Assembly: GCA_937928015.1 (NCBI GenBank)
Contig: CALFXA010000283.1
Location: 1-39,182 of the forward strand
Reading direction: 5' to 3'
Length of the DNA: 39,182 nucleotides
From: an uncultured Anaerolineales bacterium
Lineage (GTDB): Bacteria > Chloroflexota > Anaerolineae > Anaerolineales > Villigracilaceae
Shown: positions 7,645-13,761 of the stretch, piece after piece
Position numbering within the stretch: the first letter of the stretch is position 1
Layout: every line of letters starts with the position of its first letter
Translations under genes and position numbers: made by a program
Notes under the pieces: generated by a model
Told to the model about the DNA's origin: nothing
The model's input: the letters and a program-made list of their open reading frames with translations, nothing else
Database searches by the model: none

Positions 7645-8256
7645 ATGCTCACCCAACATCCCCTGCGTGTTTTTCTATCCTGTTCCGCACATGACCTGAA
7701 CGCCGCGCGCGTGTATTACGAGAAGTTCCGCGCCGCAGGCTGGATCCAACCCTGGCTGGAAGAGGAGGACCTGCTGCCTGGGCAGGACTCGCGCCTGGAG
7801 ATCGAAAGGGCCGTGCGCAACGCGGACGCGGTGCTGGTCTTTCTCTCCAGCCGCTCGGTCTCACAGGAGGGACAGGTCCAACGCCAGCTCAAGCTGGCCC
7901 TGGATGTGGCCTACGAGAAACCCGAAGGCGCGGTCTTCGTCATTCCCATCCGTTTGGACAATTGCTCACTGCCGCACCGACTGGGAGGCTGGTCGCCTGT
8001 GGACGCCTTCCCCGCCGACCGGCAGGAGCGCGCCTACGAGCGCGTCCTCGCCAGCCTGCGCCTGCGCGCGGATTCCGTGACAGGCCAACCACTCAGGGCG
8101 GTTCCCGCCCCTGAACCTCAATCCCAGCCCACGCTTCATACGGGCGACATCAACATCACCATCCACGGAAACGTATCGGGCAACGTGGTGGTTGGGAACG
8201 AGAATCAGGTCAATGGGTTGAGGGATGAAAAAACCAAAGGAAAGCAAGTGATGTAA
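7645..8256 (+). CDS. TIR-domain protein with Gly/Asn-rich tail; catalytic Glu replaced
   Basis: A 203-residue protein. Residues about 6-142 are a TIR domain (LRVFLSCSAHD, then WIQPWLEEEDLLPGQD, then AVLVFLSSRSVSQEGQVQ, then VFVIPIRL). TIR domains act in immune signalling and many bacterial ones hydrolyse NAD. Aligned without gaps to the next gene product, residue 81 here is Gln (QVQRQL), while the neighbour has Glu (YIQKEL) at the position expected for the catalytic Glu. It is therefore likely inactive as an NADase. Residues 167-191 form a Gly/Asn/Val-rich tail (GDINITIHGNVSGNVVVGN), which could be a small beta-solenoid or assembly motif. The GGAGG before the ATG is strong. The second TIR gene follows after 21 bases, so the two are probably co-transcribed. 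Confidence 0.85.
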   Translation: MLTQHPLRVFLSCSAHDLNAARVYYEKFRAAGWIQPWLEEEDLLPGQDSRLEIERAVRNADAVLVFLSSRSVSQEGQVQRQLKLALDVAYEKPEGAVFVIPIRLDNCSLPHRLGGWSPVDAFPADRQERAYERVLASLRLRADSVTGQPLRAVPAPEPQSQPTLHTGDINITIHGNVSGNVVVGNENQVNGLRDEKTKGKQVM

Positions 8257-8277
8257 ACTTGCTTGGGAATCCCATTT

Positions 8278-9735
8278 ATGACCACTAATTGTCCGCTCCG
8301 CGTCTTCCTCTGTCACTCCTCACAAGATAAGCCTGCCGTTCGCGAGCTGTATCAGAAATTGAGCGCCGAGCCGTGGATTCAGCCCTGGTTGGACGAGAAA
8401 AAACTGCTACCCGGGCAGGATTGGGACCTGGCTATCGAAAAAGCCGTGGAAGAGTCGGATGCGGTTATAGCCTTTATTTCCAACAGTTCGGTCACGAAGG
8501 AAGGCTACATCCAGAAGGAATTGCGCTTTATTTTGGATATTGCTCTGACCAAACCCGAAGATGAAATTTTCATCATCCCCCTGCGCTTGGAAGGCTGCCA
8601 GCCCCCGCGCCGTTTGCGTGCTTTTCACTACGTGGACTATTTCCCCCAGGCGCAGCAGGAGACAGCCTATCGGTTCGTGCTGCAAAGCCTGAAACGCCGT
8701 GCCGAGAGCCTGGGGATTGAAATCGTGGATGCCGAGGCATTAGCAAAACAGCGGGCCGAGGAGCAGGCTCTTAAAGAAATGGAAGAGCGGATTCAGCGGG
8801 AGGCCAGAGAGAAGGTCCGCCGTGAAATGGAGGACCGCCTGCGCGCGGAAGCCGAGGAACGCGCTCGCAAGGAATTCGAGGCACAGCAAGAGAAGATTCG
8901 GGAAGAAAAGAAGCCGATTCTTGCGACTCCAAAACCTGCGCCCGTCCCTCAAATTTCGTCTAAGCATCAATATACGCATGATGGCATTCTGGTCGAAATC
9001 CTGAGCGGTATGGAATTTGTGCGCGTCCCTGCTGGAAAATTTCTTATGGGTAGTAAGAAAGATAACAAGCTCGCCTTCGATAATGAAAAGCCACAACACA
9101 GCGTGGATATTCCCTATGATTACTGGATGGCGCGCTTCCCCGTTACCAATGAACTGTATAACGCCTATGCCAAAACCAAAGGAATCAAACATCCTGTGAA
9201 TGGCTGGGAAAAGAAAAGAGATCATCCCGTTGTGCGTGTGTCATGGCAGGATGCCATGTCCTATTGCCAGTGGCTGAATGAAACAATGCAGAATGAAGAA
9301 TTCAGAATACGGAATTTGCAAATTCGCATCCCCACCGAAGCAGAATGGGAAAAAGCTGCGCGCGGAACCGATGGGCGCGAATATCCCTGGGGAAATGAGT
9401 TCGATAAAAATAATTGTAATACCGACGAAGGCGGAAAAGAGGGTACGATGCCGACAGGTTCCTATTCTTCGCGCGGCAATTCGCCTTACGGTTGCGCCGA
9501 CATGAGCGGCAATGTCTGGGAGTGGACTCATAGCTTGAAGAAAGCGTATCCATACAATGTTAAGGATGGGCGCGAAGATGCAACAGCCTCTGGCGCCCAT
9601 GTGCTGCGCGGTGGTTCCTTCGTCTATCGTGGTAGGTACGCGCGCTGTGCGTCCCGCACCGTCAACCTCATCGTCGACGACTTCAACGACGGCGTCGGTT
9701 TTCGTGTGGTGGTGGCGTCCCCTATTCTCTCCTAA
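8278..9735 (+). CDS. TIR - coiled coil - FGE/C-type-lectin protein, candidate DGR target
   Basis: A 485-residue fusion. Residues 7-142 are a TIR domain closely related to that of the preceding gene, keeping Glu81 (YIQKEL). Residues about 155-220 are a Glu/Arg/Lys-rich coiled coil. From about residue 230 it is a formylglycine-generating-enzyme (sulfatase-modifying-factor) fold: FVRVPAGKFLMGS, YWMARFPVTNELY, RIPTEAEWEKAARG, SGNVWEWTHS, VLRGGSF...GFRVV. Cys457 aligns with one catalytic Cys of true FGE, but the partner five residues earlier is Gly, so it is probably a binding scaffold rather than an enzyme. The final segment looks like a DGR variable region (9619-9696). Start 8278 is chosen because the product then aligns residue for residue with the neighbour; a TTG at 8263 is the alternative, and no strong SD is seen. 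A likely role is ligand sensing that triggers the TIR. Confidence 0.88.
   Translation: MTTNCPLRVFLCHSSQDKPAVRELYQKLSAEPWIQPWLDEKKLLPGQDWDLAIEKAVEESDAVIAFISNSSVTKEGYIQKELRFILDIALTKPEDEIFIIPLRLEGCQPPRRLRAFHYVDYFPQAQQETAYRFVLQSLKRRAESLGIEIVDAEALAKQRAEEQALKEMEERIQREAREKVRREMEDRLRAEAEERARKEFEAQQEKIREEKKPILATPKPAPVPQISSKHQYTHDGILVEILSGMEFVRVPAGKFLMGSKKDNKLAFDNEKPQHSVDIPYDYWMARFPVTNELYNAYAKTKGIKHPVNGWEKKRDHPVVRVSWQDAMSYCQWLNETMQNEEFRIRNLQIRIPTEAEWEKAARGTDGREYPWGNEFDKNNCNTDEGGKEGTMPTGSYSSRGNSPYGCADMSGNVWEWTHSLKKAYPYNVKDGREDATASGAHVLRGGSFVYRGRYARCASRTVNLIVDDFNDGVGFRVVVASPILS
9619..9696 (+). other. Candidate diversity-generating-retroelement variable region
   Basis: This covers residues 448-473, between the fixed motifs RGGS and GFRVV. 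The codons from 9652 to 9696 (15 in a row) all end in C, and many (TCC, ACC, GTC, AAC, CTC, ATC, GAC, TTC, GGC) differ from AAC only in the first two bases. That is what adenine-directed mutation of AAC codons in a template repeat would leave. Upstream codons in the same gene have mixed third bases. No reverse transcriptase or template repeat is in this window. Confidence 0.65.
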
Positions 9736-9807
9736 ATACTCTTGCCCACTTCCATCGGGGGAAGTAAACTCACACCACTTCCTACTTTCCACTTTTCAGG
9801 AGCCTTC

Positions 9808-10677
9808 ATGCACCTCAAAGGAATATACGCCCCCATCGTAACGCCTTTCAATCAAGACGAATCCATCAACTATCCCGTCCTCGAACAACTGATCGAATAC
9901 TTGATCGCCAACAAGATCGCGGGTCTCGTCCCCGGCGGCACCACGGGCGAAGTCTACGCCTTCAGCGAGCAGGAACGGCTGGAGATTTTCAAATTCGTCA
10001 AAGAGAGAGTCAACGGGCGGGTCACGCTCATTGCAGGCACCAACTCTGGCGCCACGCGTGACGTGGTCCGCTACTCGCAGATCGCCGAAGAGATGGGCTA
10101 CGACGCGCTCATGGTCGCCGTCCCGCCGTATTCACGTCCCAACCAGCGCGAACTGCTCGCGCATTACGAAGCCGTCGCCAAAGCCGTCAAAATTCCCATC
10201 GTGCTTTACAACTTCCCCTGGCGCGCGGGCACCGAAGTCAGCTACGAAGTGATGGACGGTTTGACCAAATACGATCACATCATCGGCATCAAAGAAGCCA
10301 GCGGCGACATGTCCCGCGTCTACGAGTTCCGTCTGCGCTACGGCGACCGCTATCAAATGATCTGCGGCTCCGACGATCAGGCGCTCGACTACTTCCTGTG
10401 GGGCACCACATCATGGATCGGCGGCGCCGCTTCCTGCGCTCCGCTCGAACATCACAACGTTCTCGAAGCCGCTCTCGCCAACGACTTCGTCACGGCCCGC
10501 AAACACATGGATAAACTCCTCCCGCTCCTGCGCAACATGGAAAGCGGCGGTTATACCCAAAAGGTCAAACTCGGCTGTGAACTGCGCGGCATCCCCGTTG
10601 GAAATCCGCGCCAGCCGCTGCTGCCCCTGTCCGCTGAAGATAAAGCTGAATTCGAAAGAATCTTCAAGGCGATCTAA
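9808..10677 (+). CDS. DapA-family lyase, probably pyrroline-4-hydroxy-2-carboxylate deaminase
   Basis: A 289-residue member of the dihydrodipicolinate synthase / N-acetylneuraminate lyase family. The Schiff-base lysine is K162 (GIKEASG), the catalytic Tyr is Y134 (LYNFP) and the substrate-carboxylate loop is GGTTGE at 43-48. Taken alone, the family could be DHDPS or a keto-acid aldolase. The next two genes encode a 4-hydroxyproline-epimerase-type racemase and an FAD-dependent D-amino-acid dehydrogenase, which together fit hydroxyproline catabolism, where this step converts pyrroline-4-hydroxy-2-carboxylate to alpha-ketoglutarate semialdehyde and ammonia. The assignment rests on context. CAGGAG at 9797-9802 supports the start. 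An upstream in-frame start at 9742 has no such site. Confidence 0.78.
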   Translation: MHLKGIYAPIVTPFNQDESINYPVLEQLIEYLIANKIAGLVPGGTTGEVYAFSEQERLEIFKFVKERVNGRVTLIAGTNSGATRDVVRYSQIAEEMGYDALMVAVPPYSRPNQRELLAHYEAVAKAVKIPIVLYNFPWRAGTEVSYEVMDGLTKYDHIIGIKEASGDMSRVYEFRLRYGDRYQMICGSDDQALDYFLWGTTSWIGGAASCAPLEHHNVLEAALANDFVTARKHMDKLLPLLRNMESGGYTQKVKLGCELRGIPVGNPRQPLLPLSAEDKAEFERIFKAI

Positions 10678-10686
10678 AACTATATT

Positions 10687-10724
10687 CGATACTCGATATT
10701 CGAATTATCCAATATCGAGTATCG
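10687..10724. repeat. Perfect 14-bp inverted repeat between lyase and epimerase genes
   Basis: CGATACTCGATATT (10687-10700) and its exact complement (10711-10724) flank a 10-base loop. No T-run follows, so it does not look like a simple terminator. It may be a mini-repeat or an mRNA-stabilising hairpin. Confidence 0.75.
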
Positions 10725-10762
10725 CTCCCGACTTTAGACTTTTAACCTTTGACCTTCACCCT

Positions 10763-11728
10763 ATGAAACGTATCCCCTTTTTGGACTCCCACACCGGCGG
10801 CGAACCCACGCGATTAATCACATCGCTTCCCTTTGACCTTGGAATTGGTTCAGTTGCTGACAAATTATCCACGCTGAAAAAGGATCACGATGACCTGCGC
10901 CGCACCGTCCTGCTCGAACCCCGCGGCTCAGACGTGCTTGTCGGCGCGTACCTCGTCCCGCCCGCCGACCCAACCTGTCAATTCGGAGTCATCTACTTCA
11001 ACAACGTCGGCTACCTCGGCATGTGCGGACATGGAACCATCGGTCTCATTGCGTCGCTAGCCTATTTAGGAAAAGTCCAACCTGGAGTCATTCGGGTGGA
11101 GACTCCTGTTGGGGTGGTGGAGGCAACCTTGCATTCCCTTCTCCCACTGGGAGAGGGGCCAGGGATGAGGGCCCCCTATCCCAACAAAGTCTCCGTCCGC
11201 AACATCCCCGCCTACCGCCATCTGTCTCACATCCCCGTCACTGTCGATGGCAAAACTGTCCACGGCGATGTGGCGTGGGGGGGCAACTGGTTCTTTCTCG
11301 TCCACGATCACGGACTTGAAGTCAACATGCAAAACCTCGAAGTGCTGACCGATTTCTCGTGGTGCATCCGCGAGCAGTTGACTGCCAACGGCATTACCGG
11401 CGCAAACGGCGTAGAGATCGACCACGTCGAGTTATTTGCATCCACACCTGATGCAGACAGTCGCAGCTTCGTCCTCTGTCCTGGTAAGGCCTACGACCGC
11501 TCTCCCTGTGGCACAGGTACCAGCGCCAAGCTTGCCTGCCTGTATGGCGATGGAAAATTACAAGTTGGTCAAACTTGGAGACAGCAGAGCATCGTCGGCA
11601 GCATCTTCGAAGGCAGCATCCAACTCGACGGCGACAGAATCATCCCCACCATCACGGGCGAAGCCTGGGTCATGTCTGAGGGGACGATTCTCGTGGACGA
11701 GCGTGATCCATTTGGAAAGGGTATTTGA
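10763..11728 (+). CDS. Proline racemase family, probable 4-hydroxyproline 2-epimerase
   Basis: A 321-residue enzyme of the proline racemase superfamily. Both catalytic cysteines are present: C88 (LGMCGHGTIG) and C249 (SPCGTGTSAK). This fits a racemase or epimerase and argues against trans-3-hydroxyproline dehydratase, which has Thr at the second site. DSHTGGEPTR at the N-terminus is typical of 4-hydroxyproline epimerases, which convert trans-4-hydroxy-L-proline to the cis-D form. Residues about 122-141 are an extra loop encoded by a palindromic repeat (11129-11182), lying between GVVEATL and NKVSVRNIPAYR where relatives have a short turn. The start is the ATG at 10763, which fits the family N-terminus. 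Upstream sequence is repeat-like and has no clear SD. Confidence 0.88.
   Translation: MKRIPFLDSHTGGEPTRLITSLPFDLGIGSVADKLSTLKKDHDDLRRTVLLEPRGSDVLVGAYLVPPADPTCQFGVIYFNNVGYLGMCGHGTIGLIASLAYLGKVQPGVIRVETPVGVVEATLHSLLPLGEGPGMRAPYPNKVSVRNIPAYRHLSHIPVTVDGKTVHGDVAWGGNWFFLVHDHGLEVNMQNLEVLTDFSWCIREQLTANGITGANGVEIDHVELFASTPDADSRSFVLCPGKAYDRSPCGTGTSAKLACLYGDGKLQVGQTWRQQSIVGSIFEGSIQLDGDRIIPTITGEAWVMSEGTILVDERDPFGKGI
11129..11182. repeat. In-frame palindromic mini-repeat inside the epimerase gene
   Basis: The core is TCTCCCA (11140-11146) facing TGGGAGA (11148-11154), extended by CCCT/GGGG. It is followed by a GAGGGGCCAGGGATGAGGGC stretch of the kind seen as dispersed repeats in many bacterial genomes. 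It keeps the frame and adds about 18 residues. Confidence 0.75.
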
Positions 11729-11736
11729 AAAACATT

Positions 11737-11805
11737 ACCACGGAGAACACAAAGAACGCGGAGAAATCCTTAAAAGAACTCTGTGAACGCCGTGATCTCA
11801 GTGGT
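11737..11805. repeat. Imperfect palindromic intergenic repeat
   Basis: The arms read ACCAC-GGAGAACAC (from 11737) and GTGATCTCAGTGGT (to 11805, inverted). The sequence resembles the 'accacggagaacacggag' type of dispersed repeat. It fills nearly all of the 96-base gap between epimerase and dehydrogenase genes. Confidence 0.65.
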
Positions 11806-11824
11806 TGAATCTTTGGGAGTCTAA

Positions 11825-13075
11825 ATGAATTCAAAACATGACGTATTGATCATCGGCGGTGGTTCGATCGGCTTGAACTGCGCCTATTACCTTCTCAAAG
11901 CGGGGCGGAGAGTCACCATTGTGGATGCCAAGGAGATCGGCAAAGGCAGCTCCTCGGGCAACGCGGGGCACATCGTGCCGAGTCACATCGTCCCGCTGGC
12001 CGCGCCTGGGATCGTGCCCACCGCCCTCAAGTGGATGCTCGACCCGCAGAACACGCCTTTCGGCATGAAGATCAGCCTGGAGCCGAGTTACATTTCCTGG
12101 CTGCTGCAATTTGTCTTCGCGTGCAATGACGCCAATGTGCAGCGCGGCATCCCGCCGTTGAACAGTCTCGGCCAGTTGAGCGCGCGCAACTTCGCGCAGA
12201 TAATCGCCGAGGAGAATTTCGATTGTCACTATCGCGAGAAGGGTTTGCTCTTCCTCTATAAATCGGCCGAAGCCTTTGCGAGCGGACGGCACGAAGCCGA
12301 GGAGATGAACAAGCACGGCATTCCCACCGACGTGCTGGACCAGGCCGCTGTCCATGCCCGCGAACCGCTGGCGCGCGCTGACGTTGTGGGCGGAGTCCAT
12401 TTTACGGGCGACTCCTTCCTCGACCCCGCGCGTTTTTTGCAACTGCTGAAGGAGCGCGTCCTTGCGTTGGGCGCAGAGTTGCATGAGCATACGCCCGTCA
12501 CAGGCTTCGACATGGCGGACGGAAAAATCCGTGCGGTGAAGACGGGCGCGGGCGACTTCGAAGCGGATGAGGTCATCCTGGCGGCGGGCGCGTGGAGTGC
12601 TGGTGTGGCCCGCGACCTGCGCCTGAACATCCCCGTCCAGCCTGCGCGCGGGTTCAGCCTGACCATGTCTGCAACGAAGCAGATGCCTGCCCAGGCGCTG
12701 CTGTTAGGCGAACGCCGTGTGGCCGTCACGCCGATGGGCGATTTGCTGCGCTTCACGGGCCGACTCGAAGTCGGCCAGTTCGGCACCGAGCCCGAGCCGC
12801 GCTGGATTCGTCAGATCGAGGCGGCGGTGCGGGAGTATATCCAGCTTGACGACAAGCTTGACATCCAAGAGACCTGGGCCGGGCTGCGTCCCACCACGCC
12901 CGACGGGATGCCCATCATCGGACGTTCACCGCGTTATCAGAACCTGGCCCTCGCCACGGGCCATGCCATGCTGGGACTGTCGCTCGGGCCGGGCACGGGC
13001 CAGGTCGTGGCGGACCTGCTCACAGGGCGGAAGCCTGCCTTCGACCTGAGTCCGCTCCGGGCCGAGCGGTTTTAG
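11825..13075 (+). CDS. FAD-dependent D-amino-acid (D-hydroxyproline) dehydrogenase
   Basis: A 416-residue DAO/DadA-family flavoprotein. The FAD-binding motif is GGGSIGLNCAYYLL at residues 11-24, followed by VTIVDAKEIGKGSSSGNAG. The C-terminal part has the family pattern WAGLRPTTPDGMPIIGRSP...LATGHAMLGLSLGPGTG. In this setting it most likely oxidises cis-4-hydroxy-D-proline to pyrroline-4-hydroxy-2-carboxylate, feeding the DapA-family enzyme upstream, with electrons going to the respiratory chain. A general D-amino-acid dehydrogenase is the alternative. The order of genes is deaminase, epimerase, dehydrogenase. The last enzyme, alpha-ketoglutarate semialdehyde dehydrogenase, is not in the window. 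GGGAG at 11815-11819 precedes the ATG. Confidence 0.87.
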   Translation: MNSKHDVLIIGGGSIGLNCAYYLLKAGRRVTIVDAKEIGKGSSSGNAGHIVPSHIVPLAAPGIVPTALKWMLDPQNTPFGMKISLEPSYISWLLQFVFACNDANVQRGIPPLNSLGQLSARNFAQIIAEENFDCHYREKGLLFLYKSAEAFASGRHEAEEMNKHGIPTDVLDQAAVHAREPLARADVVGGVHFTGDSFLDPARFLQLLKERVLALGAELHEHTPVTGFDMADGKIRAVKTGAGDFEADEVILAAGAWSAGVARDLRLNIPVQPARGFSLTMSATKQMPAQALLLGERRVAVTPMGDLLRFTGRLEVGQFGTEPEPRWIRQIEAAVREYIQLDDKLDIQETWAGLRPTTPDGMPIIGRSPRYQNLALATGHAMLGLSLGPGTGQVVADLLTGRKPAFDLSPLRAERF

Positions 13076-13139
13076 GGGCGAGTCCGCGCTGAGCGGAGTG
13101 AGGACATGCTCTTTGTCCGAATGAAGTCGAAGCGCCCTC
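13076..13139. repeat. Degenerate palindromic repeat after the dehydrogenase
   Basis: This starts GGGGCG right after the stop and ends GCGCCC. It contains GCTGAGCGGAGT and GAAGTCGAAGCGCCC, typical of the 'ctgagcggagtcgaag' dispersed repeats, with an inner GGACA...TGTCC pair. It may also act as the 3' hairpin of the hydroxyproline operon. Confidence 0.55.
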
Positions 13140-13180
13140 ATTGATAAAAACTGAACCCTAAAAAATGGGAAGCGACACTG

Positions 13181-13186
13181 TATAAT
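13181..13186 (+). promoter_or_regulatory. -10-like TATAAT before the Nudix/polysaccharide operon
   Basis: TATAAT lies 39 bases upstream of the Nudix start, inside a loose inverted repeat (AAAAATGGGA ... TCCCATTTTT). A -35 box is not convincing. It would begin the overlapping five-gene run to 18255. Confidence 0.35.
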
Positions 13187-13224
13187 CACGGCGTTGCCTC
13201 CCATTTTTGATTCAGCGGAGAATT

Positions 13225-13761
13225 ATGACCATCATCCCTTGGAAGATTCTTGAATCGCAATATTTTCGTCCGCGCTTTCGCACCGACAAGGTCGAGCTGC
13301 CGAGCGGAAAGGTCTTTGAGCCGACCATCTTCGAGTTCCGCTCGTGGGCCAACGTCCTGGCGCTGACGCATGACCGCCAGGTGGTGCTCGTGCGCCAGTA
13401 TCGTCACGGCGTGCAAGAGGTGTTGTACGAGTTCCCCGGCGGGGTGGTGGAGGATGGCGAGCAGCCCATCGATGGGGTGCGGCGTGAGCTGCTTGAGGAA
13501 ACAGGCTTTACCGCAACGAAGTTCATCCAGGTTGGTCGGCTGTACCCCAATCCCGCCATCCAGACCAACAGTATTTATTTCTTCCTCGCCTTGGATGCCG
13601 AGAAGATCGGCGGTCAGCACCTCGATGAGGCCGAGGATATCGAAGTTCATCTCGTACCGCTGGATGAACTCATCGCCATGTCGCGGCGTGGAGAGTTCCT
13701 GCACGCGCTTCAAGTGGCGGGACTGTATCAGGCGCTGCTCTACCTAGACCGCATCCGCTGA
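13225..13761 (+). CDS. Nudix hydrolase, ADP-ribose pyrophosphatase-like
   Basis: A 178-residue Nudix protein. The Nudix box is complete: G-VVEDG-E-QPIDGVR-RE-LLEETGF, matching GX5EX7REUXEEXGU. The N-terminal region (VELPSGKVFEPTIFEFRSWANVLALT) and QYRHGVQEVLYEFPGG resemble ADP-ribose/NDP-sugar pyrophosphatases, which cut nucleoside-diphosphate sugars. The start at 13225 has GCGGAG five bases upstream; a TTG at 13207 is less likely. The stop overlaps the ATG of the heparinase gene (TGATG), so translation is probably coupled. A role in controlling NDP-sugar levels for the polysaccharide genes downstream is possible but is an inference. Confidence 0.9.
   Translation: MTIIPWKILESQYFRPRFRTDKVELPSGKVFEPTIFEFRSWANVLALTHDRQVVLVRQYRHGVQEVLYEFPGGVVEDGEQPIDGVRRELLEETGFTATKFIQVGRLYPNPAIQTNSIYFFLALDAEKIGGQHLDEAEDIEVHLVPLDELIAMSRRGEFLHALQVAGLYQALLYLDRIR

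Noticed and set aside
7645..9735. A known Thoeris-type defence system
   Set aside because: Thoeris needs ThsA (SIR2/SLOG or similar) beside TIR genes. Only TIR proteins are present here, so I describe them as a TIR pair without assigning them to that system.
8997..9735. An active formylglycine-generating enzyme for sulfatases
   Set aside because: The position of one of the two catalytic cysteines is Gly, no sulfatase gene is nearby, and the C-terminal strand region is the part that varies in DGR lectin-type scaffolds.
9748..9765. A possible terminator between the TIR-FGE gene and the lyase gene
   Set aside because: The stem is only 6 bp (ACTTCC/GGAAGT) with no T-run, too weak to call.
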